Source of the DNA: an uncultured Flavonifractor sp.
GTDB lineage: Bacteria; Bacillota; Clostridia; Oscillospirales; Oscillospiraceae
Assembly (NCBI GenBank): GCA_910585415.1
Contig: CAJUDT010000023.1
Location: 1 to 27,346 of the forward strand
Length of the DNA stretch: 27,346 nucleotides
Direction: 5' to 3'
The translations under genes were made by a program, and so were the position numbers. The notes under the pieces are model-generated. The model ran no database searches and was not told where the DNA came from. It saw nothing but the letters and a program-made list of their open reading frames with translations. The stretch's first letter is position 1; every line of letters begins with the position of its first letter. Positions 1 to 7,625 of the stretch are shown here, in pieces.

Positions 1-56
1 TTGGCGGGGCTGGTCCACATGCCGCCTTTCGGACTACCATCTTCTACTTGATGGAC

Positions 57-170
57 TTGGGGTTGAGTCGGTGCGGAGAGAAACCTGTAGCCTTATGTTT
101 TTCGCATAAATTCCCATAGTCCAGCAAATCTGAAAGCAATGAGAACAACACCCAGCCGACTCAACCCCAA
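57..170. repeat. 15-bp perfect inverted repeat enclosing 84 bases
   Basis: TTGGGGTTGAGTCGG at 57-71 is the exact reverse complement of 156-170. The enclosed segment holds a smaller TTATG/CATAA hairpin. In RNA the pair would make a long closing stem, consistent with a structured transcript on either strand. Confidence 0.75.
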
Positions 171-428
171 GGCTATCTTGTAATAGCTTGCACCATCGTA
201 GGGCGGCTTTTCTACAAGCTGAAGGCAACGCAACTACCATCAGGTTTTGCCAGCCGTATCCTTGCCCGAGGGGCCGCACTGTGCGGCCGAAGTATAGAGG
301 GCGGAGGCTGAAACGTGCGAGCTTCTACCAAAGGATTTGCTATCCAACGAATCTCTGAGGCCGCCCCCGTCCCCCGTTTCCTGAGGGAAGAGTCCAGAGA
401 AACCGTAGGTTTCGCTGGTGATTCTTTG

Positions 429-456
429 GTTACTTTCTAATCACTTAGAAAGTAAC
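429..456. repeat. 11-bp perfect hairpin
   Basis: GTTACTTTCTA (429-439) pairs perfectly with 446-456 around a 6-base loop. No U-tract follows on either strand, so it is not a standard intrinsic terminator. It marks the right part of the structured region. Confidence 0.7.
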
Positions 457-533
457 CCGCCGGAGGCAGGACCAGAAAACAAAAAGCTAGAGAGAAACGT
501 GGAAGAAGCAAAAACCCAAATCCCCCCTATAAA

Positions 534-1328
534 TCAATCTACGTTATACATTAGGGTGTTAATAAAGAAGGGATTTTGTCTTTCCCAGCTAGCCTCGCAG
601 TGATCCCCGCCGGGGACAATCCGGCAAGTCAGCAGAATCCTCCGCTCCAGGAGCTGATTGACCACCCGTGCAAACTGTCCCTCCATCAATTCATGATTCC
701 CCAATTCTCGGGAACCATAGTCCATATAAATCACCGTGTCCCGCCGCACGTCGGCCCCCCGGATGGTCCGGGCCAGCCGGTCCGGCGCCACCCACAGGGA
801 GGGCGACAGCGACGCCGCGCGTGCAAAGACATGATTATACTCCAGCGCCGCGTAAAGACTCATGAGCCCGCCCATAGAGCTGCCTCCGATAAAGGTATGC
901 CGCCGGTCAGGGTACGTGCGGAAACGCCGGTCAATCTCCGGCTTAAAGCTCTGAACAAACCAGTCCAGGGTCGTCCGCCCCTGCCCGACAAAATGCCCCA
1001 GGTCCGGGTCATAAAATGTATAAGGGGAATACTCCGACAGGCGTCCGTTGTCGGGGCTGTGATTGCACTCCACCGCCGCCACAATCAGCGGCGTCTCTGT
1101 AGCATCCAGATACCCCCCCAGCCCCCAGCTCTTCCCATACGTGGCATCCGAGTCAAAAAATACGTTGTGCCCATCAAACATATAGAGCACCGGATAACGC
1201 CGCTCCGTGTCCCAATCGTAGGAGACAGGGAGATAAACATAGGCACTGCGCCGCTCCTCGCCGGTGAGCTCGGGTATCGTCACGTCCCATTTCAAAACCA
1301 TTGCCGCCAGCCTCTCTTTCCCAATCAT
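534..1328 (-). CDS. Alpha/beta-hydrolase esterase (esterase D / PF00756 type)
   Basis: A 264-residue cytoplasmic hydrolase of the putative-esterase (Esterase D, PF00756) family, which cleaves carboxyl esters; the physiological substrate is not evident. The nucleophile elbow G-S-S-M-G puts the catalytic Ser near residue 151. A YMDYG segment offers Asp203 and GGDH offers His243, completing a plausible triad, and YMFDGHN near residue 50 is typical of the oxyanion-side strand. There is no signal peptide. The start at 1328 is chosen because GGAGG sits 7 bases upstream; an internal ATG at 1301 with AGAGAGG is the alternative and would remove nine residues. The reading frame continues open upstream to 1538, but that extension does not resemble the family. 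It stands alone, divergent from the DUF4430 gene. Confidence 0.85.
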   Translation of the reverse strand: MIGKERLAAMVLKWDVTIPELTGEERRSAYVYLPVSYDWDTERRYPVLYMFDGHNVFFDSDATYGKSWGLGGYLDATETPLIVAAVECNHSPDNGRLSEYSPYTFYDPDLGHFVGQGRTTLDWFVQSFKPEIDRRFRTYPDRRHTFIGGSSMGGLMSLYAALEYNHVFARAASLSPSLWVAPDRLARTIRGADVRRDTVIYMDYGSRELGNHELMEGQFARVVNQLLERRILLTCRIVPGGDHCEASWERQNPFFINTLMYNVD

Positions 1329-1363
1329 GCCCCGGCCTCCGCCGGGCACTCCTTGATTTTGAT

Positions 1364-1392
1364 AGTTTACCACAGTAAAGAGATAATTGCAA
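1364..1392 (-). promoter_or_regulatory. Promoter for the esterase gene
   Basis: On the minus strand TTGCAA (1392-1387) and TAAACT (1369-1364) are 17 bases apart, and the -10 is preceded by CTGTGG. Start of transcription would be near 1357, giving a leader of about 30 bases. Confidence 0.5.
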
Positions 1393-1559
1393 TTCATCCC
1401 GGCCCTTTTCTCCCTTTTTCCGATAATTCCCCCGTCAGCCCCAGTCCAATCTGACCATTTTCTCCCCTGGGACAGTGGTTTTTTTTGCGCTCTCAGGCCC
1501 CTTCTGCCAAAATTGAGGGACACTTGACAATCCGTCAAAACATTACCCCCTCTTTTTCA

Positions 1560-1588
1560 TTGCCCTCAATCCAAATTCATGTTAGACT
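1560..1588 (+). promoter_or_regulatory. Weak candidate promoter for the DUF4430 / S-component pair
   Basis: TTGCCC (1560-1565), a 17-base gap and TAGACT (1583-1588) precede the gene by about 30 bases. Both boxes are imperfect, so this is tentative. A TTGACA at 1524-1529 has no good partner at the right distance. Confidence 0.35.
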
Positions 1589-1618
1589 GGAAGCGCTTTA
1601 GAGAAGGAGGCGCACATC

Positions 1619-2041
1619 ATGAGCAAAACGCCAACACAGGGAAATCCCAAACAAATTGCCCTGGCCCTGGCCATTCTGGCCTTTGTGGCCGTGGTTTTGC
1701 TGGCCGTCTGGAAATTCTATGCTCCCACAGGGACTGCCGGGGACAAGTCAATCCAGGTCCTGGTGGTCCATGCTGACGGCCAGACCAGGAGCTTTACCCT
1801 GAACACCCAACAGGCCTACCTGGGCCCCGCCCTGGTGGAGGGCGGCGTGGTGGAGGACAATCCAGCCGCCCACGGCCTCTACATCCTCACCGCCGACGGT
1901 GAAACTGTGGACGAGGCCAACCAGGAGTGGTGGAAGCTCACCAAGAGCGGCGAGCTGCTCACCACCGGCGTGGACAGCACCCCCATCGCCGGCGGCGATG
2001 TATTTGAACTGACCTTTACCACGGGCTATGACGGCTTTTAA
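1619..2041 (+). CDS. Membrane-anchored DUF4430 (transcobalamin-like) protein
   Basis: A 140-residue protein with one N-terminal hydrophobic helix (about residues 12-33, ending in VWKFY), which anchors it outside the membrane. An extracellular domain of roughly 95 residues resembles DUF4430 (PF14478), the fold related to the transcobalamin C-terminal domain. The NTQQAYLGPALVEGG, ADGETVDEAN and WWKL segments and the closing FELTF strand fit that family. DUF4430 domains occur in surface proteins thought to handle cobalamin or other ligands; binding is not proven. The start has GGAGG about 8 bases upstream. The 3' end overlaps the next gene, an ECF S component, by 14 bases, so the two are probably translationally coupled and act together at the membrane. 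Confidence 0.75.
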   Translation: MSKTPTQGNPKQIALALAILAFVAVVLLAVWKFYAPTGTAGDKSIQVLVVHADGQTRSFTLNTQQAYLGPALVEGGVVEDNPAAHGLYILTADGETVDEANQEWWKLTKSGELLTTGVDSTPIAGGDVFELTFTTGYDGF

Positions 2042-2552
2042 GGACAAGCGCCCCGCCATGGGGGCCCGTGACCTTGTGCTCTATGGCCTGCTTGGGGCGG
2101 TTTTGCTGGTGTCCAAGCTGGCCCTGGCCTTCCTGCCCAACATTGAACCCGTCTCCCTGCTGGTGATGGTCTACGCCAGTGTTCTGGGGTGGCGGGCCCT
2201 GTGCCCCGTGTATGTCTATGTGTTCCTGGAATACCTGATATGGGGGTTTGGGCTGTGGTCGGCCTGCTATCTGTATGTATGGGCGCTCCTGGCCCTTTTG
2301 GCCATTCTGCTGCGGCGGATGGAGTCCCCTGTGGGCTGGGCCGTGCTGGGCGGGACATTCGGACTGTGCTTCGGGGCCCTGTGCGCTCCCACCTACTGGA
2401 TTTCCGGCGGGTGGCAGTTTGCCCTGTCCTGGTGGTTCCAGGGCATTCCCTTTGACCTGCTCCACTGCGGGGGCAATTTTGTCATGGCCCTGGTCCTCTT
2501 CCATCCCCTCAGACGGGTCCTCGCCCGTCTGGCCGGGGCCCCTGGTCCGTGA
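2028..2552 (+). CDS. ECF-type transporter S component (substrate-binding membrane subunit)
   Basis: A 174-residue, very hydrophobic protein with about five or six membrane helices rich in Leu, Trp and Tyr and a short basic C-terminus (HPLRRVLARLAG). Size and layout fit an S component of an energy-coupling-factor vitamin transporter. These bind a vitamin and dock on a shared EcfA/A'/T module; no EcfA or EcfT gene is in the window, so this would be a group II system using a module encoded elsewhere. Pairing with a DUF4430 protein makes cobalamin or a related corrinoid a reasonable guess, not a demonstrated substrate. The start at 2028 lies inside the upstream gene; an ATG at 2058 is an alternative start. 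Confidence 0.65.
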   Translation: MTAFKDKRPAMGARDLVLYGLLGAVLLVSKLALAFLPNIEPVSLLVMVYASVLGWRALCPVYVYVFLEYLIWGFGLWSACYLYVWALLALLAILLRRMESPVGWAVLGGTFGLCFGALCAPTYWISGGWQFALSWWFQGIPFDLLHCGGNFVMALVLFHPLRRVLARLAGAPGP

Positions 2553-2634
2553 TAGGACGGGGTAGGGTGCGCTCTTTTTTCCTGGGATTTTTTCCGGTAC
2601 TTTTCCCGGTTTTTTCTGTGATTTCGCGGCATAT

Positions 2635-2687
2635 CGGCCCGGCAGACGGTCTTTTATGGCCGAATCGCCGGGCCGGTCTTGTTTTTT
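2635..2687 (+). terminator. Intrinsic terminator after the S-component gene
   Basis: A 9-bp GC stem CGGCCCGGC/GCCGGGCCG (2635-2643/2667-2675) with a 23-base loop is followed within a few bases by TTTTTT (2682-2687). It lies between the S-component gene and the next promoter. Confidence 0.7.
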
Positions 2688-2711
2688 GTACAAAAAAAGT
2701 CGATTTTTCCT

Positions 2712-2740
2712 TTGAAATATGGCACACTTTATAGTACAAT
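2712..2740 (+). promoter_or_regulatory. Strong sigma-A-type promoter for the nucleoside ABC operon
   Basis: TTGAAA (2712-2717) and TACAAT (2735-2740) are spaced 17 bases. Transcription would start near 2747 and leave a leader of about 90 bases with GC-rich hairpins (AGCGC/GCGCT and TCCGGC/GCCGGA) but no riboswitch that I recognise. Confidence 0.8.
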
Positions 2741-2836
2741 AAAAGAAAGTCCAGTCTGGCAGAGCGCTGGCGCCGCGGGGCGCTCCGGCGGGGCCGGACC
2801 TTGTACAAAATTTGCTGAGGATGGGGAGGTCAAGGC

Positions 2837-4369
2837 GTGGAAGAACAATATGCCATTGAAATGCTGCATATCACCAAGCGCTTTCCGGGGATTATCGCCA
2901 ATGACGACATCACACTGCGTCTGAAAAAGGGTGAGATTCACGCCCTGCTGGGGGAGAACGGGGCGGGGAAATCCACCCTGATGAGCGTGCTCTTCGGCCT
3001 GTACCGGCCGGAGGAAGGCGTGATCCGCAAGGACGGACAGGAGGTCGCCATCCGCGACCCCAACGACGCCAACCGCTTGGGCATCGGCATGGTACACCAG
3101 CATTTTAAGCTGGTGGATATCTTTACCGTGCTGGACAACATCATCATGGGCGTGGAGCCCTGCAAGGCCGGCTTCCTCCAAAAGGCAGAGGCCCGGGAAA
3201 AGGTGGTGGCCCTGTCCGAGAAATACGGCCTGAAGGTGGACCCGGACGCCCTGGTGGAGGATATCACCGTGGGTATGCAGCAGCGCACCGAGATTTTGAA
3301 AATGCTCTACCGGGAAAACGAGATCCTCATTTTTGACGAGCCCACCGCCGTTCTGACCCCCCAGGAGATTGACGAGCTCATGGACATCATGCGTGGCCTC
3401 AAGGCCGAGGGCAAGAGCATCCTGTTCATCACCCACAAGCTGGGAGAGATTATGGCCGTGGCCGACCGGTGCTCCGTTCTGCGCAAGGGCCGGTACATCG
3501 GCACCGTGGACATCAAGGACACCACCAAGGAGGAGCTCTCCAAGATGATGGTGGGGCGGAATGTGAGCTTCGCCGTCGAGAAGGCCCCCGCCAAGCCTGG
3601 CGAGGTCGTTCTGGACGTCAAGGGCCTGACCATGGCCTCGAAGCTCCACAAAAACAACGCCGTCAAGAATGTCTCCTTCCAGGTCCGCGCCGGAGAGATC
3701 GTCTGCATCGCGGGCATCGACGGCAACGGTCAGACCGAGCTGGTCTACGGCCTCACCGGTCTGGAGCACATTTTAGAGGGGACCATTACCCTGGACGGAA
3801 CAGACATCACTCATTTACCCATCCGCAAGCGCTCCACCCTGGGCATGAGCCACATCCCGGAGGACCGGCATAAGCACGGACTGGTACTGGACTACTCCCT
3901 GGAGGACAACATCGTTTTGCAGCGGTACTTTGAACCCCAGTTTGTCAGCGGCTCCGGTTTTTTGAAGCGTCCGGCCATCCGCGCCTACGCGGAAAAGCTC
4001 ATTGCGCAGTACGACGTGCGCTCCGGCGAGGGGCCGGTGACCCCCGCCCGCTCCATGTCCGGCGGCAACCAGCAAAAGGCCATCGTGGCCCGGGAAATCG
4101 ACCGGGACCCCCACCTCTTGGTGGCGGTTCAGCCCACCCGGGGCCTGGACGTGGGAGCCATTGAGTACATCCATCAGCAGATCGTGGCCCAGCGGGACGC
4201 GGGGAAGGCGGTGCTGCTGGTCTCTCTGGAGCTGGACGAGGTCATGGACGTATCCGACCGCATTCTGGTCATGTACGAGGGGGAGCTTGTGGGAGAGCTG
4301 GACCCCAAGACCACCACGGTGGAGGAACTGGGCCTCTATATGGCCGGCGCGAAAAGGGAGGGGAAATAG
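2837..4369 (+). CDS. nupA: Nucleoside ABC transporter, two-domain ATPase (NupA/YufO type)
   Basis: A 510-residue ATPase with two tandem ABC domains, energising uptake of nucleosides or related compounds (BMP-type ABC systems such as Bacillus YufNOPQ). Domain 1 has Walker A GENGAGKST (residues 39-47), a signature-region VGMQQR and Walker B ILIFDEPTAVLT. Domain 2 has a degenerate P-loop (GIDGNGQTE), the signature SGGNQQKAIVAREI and an atypical Walker B ending VAVQPTRGLD, with Gln in place of the catalytic Glu. An intact first site and a degenerate second site are usual for this family. GTG start with GGGGAGG 7 bases upstream. It heads an operon with two permeases (gaps of 3 and -1 bases). The expected BMP binding lipoprotein is absent. 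Confidence 0.92.
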   Translation: MEEQYAIEMLHITKRFPGIIANDDITLRLKKGEIHALLGENGAGKSTLMSVLFGLYRPEEGVIRKDGQEVAIRDPNDANRLGIGMVHQHFKLVDIFTVLDNIIMGVEPCKAGFLQKAEAREKVVALSEKYGLKVDPDALVEDITVGMQQRTEILKMLYRENEILIFDEPTAVLTPQEIDELMDIMRGLKAEGKSILFITHKLGEIMAVADRCSVLRKGRYIGTVDIKDTTKEELSKMMVGRNVSFAVEKAPAKPGEVVLDVKGLTMASKLHKNNAVKNVSFQVRAGEIVCIAGIDGNGQTELVYGLTGLEHILEGTITLDGTDITHLPIRKRSTLGMSHIPEDRHKHGLVLDYSLEDNIVLQRYFEPQFVSGSGFLKRPAIRAYAEKLIAQYDVRSGEGPVTPARSMSGGNQQKAIVAREIDRDPHLLVAVQPTRGLDVGAIEYIHQQIVAQRDAGKAVLLVSLELDEVMDVSDRILVMYEGELVGELDPKTTTVEELGLYMAGAKREGK

Positions 4370-4372
4370 GCC

Positions 4373-5527
4373 ATGAAGAAATCCTTCTGGAAAAACAAGG
4401 CGGTTCAGTCCCTGGCGGCCTCTCTTTTGTGCATTTTTATCGGCCTTGTGGCGGGCTTCATCGTCCTGCTGATTATCAACCCCGCCGGTGCGTGGGAGGG
4501 CATTACCACCATCGTCAAGAACTTCTTTTACTACCCCAGCGCCGCCGCCCGCATCAAATATTTTGGCAGCACCCTGGTCAAGACCGCCCCGCTGCTCATG
4601 TGCAGCCTGTCGGTGCTCTTCTCCTACAAGGTGGGCCTGTTCAACATCGGCGCGGCGGGACAGTATGTTGTGGGCGTGGGGGCCTGCCTCTACTGCGCCT
4701 TGGCCTTCCATCTGCCCTGGTATGTGTGCCTGCTGGCGGCGGTGCTGGCCGGGGCCCTGCTGGGGGCCATCTCCGGCGTTTTGAAGGCCTATCTCAACGT
4801 GAATGAGGTCATTTCCTCCATCATGCTCAACTGGATCAGCCTCTATCTGGTCAACATGCTCCTGAGCACCGTGAAGGAGCTGGCCAGCCCCTACACCCTG
4901 GTGGTCAACAGCACCAGCCCCGGTTCGGTGCTCCCCTCTCTGGGGCTCAACGAGCTGTTCTCCAACAACTATGTGACCATCGCCATTCCCCTATCTATTC
5001 TGGCGGCTGTTCTCATCTGGGTGCTTCTGGAAAAGACCAAGCTGGGCTATGAGCTCAAGGCCACCGGCTTCAACAAGAGCGCCGCCCGGTACTGCGGCAT
5101 GAAGGAGAGCCGGAACATCATTCTGACCATGGTCATTGCCGGAGGTCTGGCGGGCCTGGGCGCGGGGCTGTTCTTCCTCACCGGCTTCGAGCAGTGGCAG
5201 TGTACCCAGTCCTCGGTTCCCGCCATGGGCTTCAACGGCATTGCCGCCGCCTTCCTGGGGGGCCTCAACCCCATCGGCACCATTTTCGCCTCCTATTTCA
5301 TTCAGCACATCACCAGCGGCGGCGCGTACCTGGACAAGGCCCTGTACTCCGCCCAGATTTCCGACTTTATCTCCGCGCTGATTATCTATCTGTGCGGCTT
5401 CGTGCTCTTCTTCAAGCAGTTCATGGACAGCCGCGCCGCCAAGGCGGAGGAAAAGGCCCATCCCGCCGCGCCGGTCCAGGCGTCCCCTCCGGCGGACACG
5501 GATACTGAGGAAGGGGGAGAGAAATAA
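4373..5527 (+). CDS. nupB: Nucleoside ABC transporter permease 1 (NupB/YufP type)
   Basis: A 384-residue integral membrane permease of the BPD_transp_2 family (PF02653), the larger of the two channel subunits in BMP-type nucleoside importers. About nine or ten hydrophobic helices run from residue 15 to about 345. The conserved cytoplasmic coupling region is seen as LGYELKATGFNKSAARYCGM, followed by the small-residue-rich AGGLAGLGAG stretch. The last 40 residues are a polar, Pro/Ala-rich tail. It lies 3 bases after the ATPase gene with a GGGAGG site overlapping that gene's end, and its stop overlaps the next start (TAATG). It should form a heterodimer with the following permease. Confidence 0.92.
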   Translation: MKKSFWKNKAVQSLAASLLCIFIGLVAGFIVLLIINPAGAWEGITTIVKNFFYYPSAAARIKYFGSTLVKTAPLLMCSLSVLFSYKVGLFNIGAAGQYVVGVGACLYCALAFHLPWYVCLLAAVLAGALLGAISGVLKAYLNVNEVISSIMLNWISLYLVNMLLSTVKELASPYTLVVNSTSPGSVLPSLGLNELFSNNYVTIAIPLSILAAVLIWVLLEKTKLGYELKATGFNKSAARYCGMKESRNIILTMVIAGGLAGLGAGLFFLTGFEQWQCTQSSVPAMGFNGIAAAFLGGLNPIGTIFASYFIQHITSGGAYLDKALYSAQISDFISALIIYLCGFVLFFKQFMDSRAAKAEEKAHPAAPVQASPPADTDTEEGGEK

Positions 5528-6468
5528 TGCTGCTGCTGATTCAATATACCTTGATGTTTGCCTCGGTGCTGATGCTGGTGGCCCTGGGCGGCTGCTTTTC
5601 CGAGCACTCCGGCGTAATCAACATCGGCCTGGAGGGCATTATGGTCATGGGCGCTCTGGGCGGCGCGCTGATGATGCGCACGCTCTCGGCGGACACGCCC
5701 GCCGTGGTCCTTCTTGTCCTGGTCATTCTGGCCGCTGTCCTGGTGGGCGCGGTATACTCCCTCCTGCTGGCCGTAGCCGCCATTCACTTCAAGGCCGACC
5801 AGACCCTGGCCGGAACCGCCCTGAACCTGCTGGGCACCGCCGCCGCCACCGTGATCGTCAAGGCCCTCAATTCCTCGGTGGACTCCGGCAACGTGTCCGC
5901 CACCGTGCAGTACATTGAGCAGAAAAAAGCCTTTTTGGTGAACCTGGGCGGCTTCGAGTTCAGCTGGTTCATGCTGCTGGCGGTGCTGGTTCTGATTGGC
6001 TCCTATGTGCTGCTGTACAAGACCCGTTTCGGTCTGCGGCTCATGGCCTGCGGCGAGCACCCCCAGGCCGCCGATTCGGTGGGCATCAACGTGTATAAAA
6101 TGCGCTATGCCGGGGTGCTCATCTCCGGTGTGCTGGGGGGACTGGGCGGCATCGTCTACATCACCACCGGCGTCAGCGAGTGGAAATTTGAGTACGGTGT
6201 GGCGGGCTTCGGCTTCCTGGCCCTGGCCGTGATGATTTTTGGACAGTGGAAGCCCACCCGAATTGCCTTGGCGGCCCTCCTGTTCGGCCTGTTCCGGGCC
6301 CTGTCCAATGTGTACACCGGCTTTGACCTGCTCCGCAATCTGCCCGTGCCCAGCGCCATTTATAACATGCTTCCCTACATCGTCTCCCTGATTGTACTGG
6401 CCTTTACCTCCGGGAAATCCCGCGCTCCCAAGGCGGAGGGTATTCCCTACGATAAGGGATTGCGGTAA
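5527..6468 (+). CDS. nupC: Nucleoside ABC transporter permease 2 (NupC/YufQ type)
   Basis: A 313-residue permease of the same PF02653 family, the smaller partner of the channel. It begins directly with a hydrophobic helix and shows the family sequence SGVINIGLEGIMVMGAL near residue 30. The coupling-loop segment FGLRLMACGEHPQAADSVGI lies near 170, followed by GVLGGLGGIVY. Eight to ten helices are likely. GGGGGAG lies just before the TAATG start overlap, so it is co-translated with the previous permease. An inverted repeat, GATAAGGG/CCCTTATC, spans the stop codon. It is the last gene of the operon. Confidence 0.92.
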   Translation: MLLLIQYTLMFASVLMLVALGGCFSEHSGVINIGLEGIMVMGALGGALMMRTLSADTPAVVLLVLVILAAVLVGAVYSLLLAVAAIHFKADQTLAGTALNLLGTAAATVIVKALNSSVDSGNVSATVQYIEQKKAFLVNLGGFEFSWFMLLAVLVLIGSYVLLYKTRFGLRLMACGEHPQAADSVGINVYKMRYAGVLISGVLGGLGGIVYITTGVSEWKFEYGVAGFGFLALAVMIFGQWKPTRIALAALLFGLFRALSNVYTGFDLLRNLPVPSAIYNMLPYIVSLIVLAFTSGKSRAPKAEGIPYDKGLR

Positions 6469-6547
6469 GGAAAAGCCCCTTATCCATTTAAGTGTTGTCG
6501 GTTAAAAAAGCGAATAATTAGTAGGATTGTTGTATAAGCATATCAAT

Positions 6548-6593
6548 GTGTCAGCCCTTGCAATAGTGAGGGCTGACACCATATTTTATTTTG
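6548..6593 (+). terminator. Intrinsic terminator after the nucleoside ABC operon
   Basis: An 11-bp perfect stem GTGTCAGCCCT/AGGGCTGACAC (6548-6558/6569-6579) with a 10-base loop is followed by a T-rich tail (ATATTTTATTTTG). Confidence 0.85.
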
Positions 6594-6597
6594 TTCC

Positions 6598-6626
6598 TTG
6601 AAATAAGCAGAAAGTTATTGTATGAT
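6598..6626 (+). promoter_or_regulatory. Near-consensus promoter for the lipoprotein gene
   Basis: TTGAAA (6598-6603), a 17-base spacer and TATGAT (6621-6626). Transcription would start near 6633, leaving an AT-rich leader of about 80 bases before the AGGAGGG ribosome site. Confidence 0.8.
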
Positions 6627-6715
6627 GAAACAGAAATTTTATTAAAATTTGAAACACCAGGATTCATTTTGTTTCTATACATATGAAAACAGAACTTTAG
6701 GAGGGAAGTGCTCAA

Positions 6716-7420
6716 ATGAAAAGATTGATGGCATTCGTTTTATCGCTGTCTTTCGTGTTAGTATTAGCAAGCTGTAATCAAAAGTCAGGTCCAGGCAGGC
6801 CAATTACCACATATATTGGGGATTCCGTAAATACAGTGGATATTACACACCATATCAGCGGGAAATCTACTCAATGGACAGCAGAGGGAGAAGATGTTGA
6901 GTCACTCAGAGATTGGGCCGCCAAACTTGAATATGAACTTTTCGAGTTTGAAGAAGGGCAATCTCCAGGTGACAGCGATGGCGGGGAAGTATACGATTTT
7001 GTCTTGACGGAGGGTGGCTATCCGGGCTTTTCCTATGTTATCAATGGAACAGAGGACTGCTATCTTTTGATTGAGGGATATTGGTTTTCTGTCAAGAATC
7101 CATCTGAACCCCCTGTAATGGAACCCCATGAAGAGCAGTTATCTCTTGCAGAGGTTCGACAACTCGCGGAAAAAGGCGAGGATTTATCATGGGATGATTT
7201 TGGACAATATAAACATGAGGATATTGGTTCTGGTCTTCATGTTTTCTTGTATGACATTGATGAAAATTACTGTTTATTGATCGGTGGCGGGGATACGCAG
7301 TCTGCGCCCTTGTATATACGGCTGGTTTTTAAGGCAAGTAACAGCAACTTTATTGATGATGGAGAATACATCGATATACGGACGGAAAGCATAGAAGATT
7401 TCATAAACAGCCAAAAATAA
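6716..7420 (+). CDS. Hypothetical surface lipoprotein, AT-richer than neighbours
   Basis: A 234-residue protein with a clear lipoprotein signal: two basic residues, a hydrophobic core and lipobox LASC with Cys20. It should therefore be lipidated and held on the outer face of the membrane. The mature part is acidic (Asp/Glu-rich, with runs such as FEFEEGQSPGDSDGG) and has no motif I recognise; it is not a BMP-type binding protein. Start supported by AGGAGGG 10 bases upstream. It has its own strong promoter and stands between two hairpins. Base composition and codon use (AAA, ATT, TAT, GAA rich) differ plainly from the GC-rich genes around it, suggesting recent acquisition. Confidence 0.8.
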   Translation: MKRLMAFVLSLSFVLVLASCNQKSGPGRPITTYIGDSVNTVDITHHISGKSTQWTAEGEDVESLRDWAAKLEYELFEFEEGQSPGDSDGGEVYDFVLTEGGYPGFSYVINGTEDCYLLIEGYWFSVKNPSEPPVMEPHEEQLSLAEVRQLAEKGEDLSWDDFGQYKHEDIGSGLHVFLYDIDENYCLLIGGGDTQSAPLYIRLVFKASNSNFIDDGEYIDIRTESIEDFINSQK

Positions 7421-7443
7421 CTCGATTTTAACCTCATATTTTT

Positions 7444-7485
7444 AAGATACAGGGTGATGGTCGTCGTTCCGTCACCCTGTATCTT
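7444..7485. terminator. 14-bp perfect hairpin after the lipoprotein gene
   Basis: AAGATACAGGGTGA (7444-7457) pairs exactly with 7472-7485. The following bases (ATATAATCAG) are only weakly T-rich, so this may be a terminator or a processing signal. Confidence 0.55.
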
Positions 7486-7578
7486 ATATAATCAGCCTGC
7501 AATGGTATGAATATACAGTCCTTTGCATGAAGTAGCAGCAGCAACACAAGATTGATAAGGGATAAGGAAAAAACATTT

Positions 7579-7616
7579 GACCGTCCCCGGCAAGCGCCAG
7601 CCTACCGGGGACGGTC
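7579..7616. terminator. Bidirectional terminator before the NUDIX gene
   Basis: GACCGTCCCCGG (7579-7590) pairs with CCGGGGACGGTC (7605-7616). Plus-strand tail TTGTTTCGTT; minus-strand tail AAATGTTTTTT. It lies just past the NUDIX stop, so its main use is probably on the minus strand. Confidence 0.8.
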
Positions 7617-7625
7617 TTGTTTCGT

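Larger units (their letters stand above)
1..533. other. Structured non-coding region, possible dispersed element or ncRNA
   Basis: No frame in this 533-base stretch looks like a real protein: the longest minus-strand frame (34-279, 81 codons, Cys-rich) starts at GTG without a ribosome site. Inverted repeats are dense instead. A 15-bp perfect pair lies at 57-71/156-170. A nested stem has outer arms 185-189/216-220 and inner arms 198-201/212-215. A GC palindrome is at 272-288, a GAAACC/GGTTTC pair at 399-413, and an 11-bp perfect stem at 429-439/446-456. A TATACT-like box on the minus strand at 291-296 could start a leftward transcript. The nature of the element is unknown; a structured RNA or a repeated intergenic element are both possible. 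The left end is cut by the window. Confidence 0.45.

Noticed and set aside
34..279. 81-codon minus-strand reading frame in the structured region
   Set aside because: GTG start without a ribosome site, composition driven by the inverted repeats, and no recognisable domain.
576..1454. Long plus-strand reading frame opposite the esterase
   Set aside because: Pro/Arg/His-rich shadow of a clear esterase gene; no ribosome site or family features.
2747..2836. Purine riboswitch before the nucleoside ABC operon
   Set aside because: No three-way junction or conserved aptamer bases; the leader only has GC-rich hairpins.
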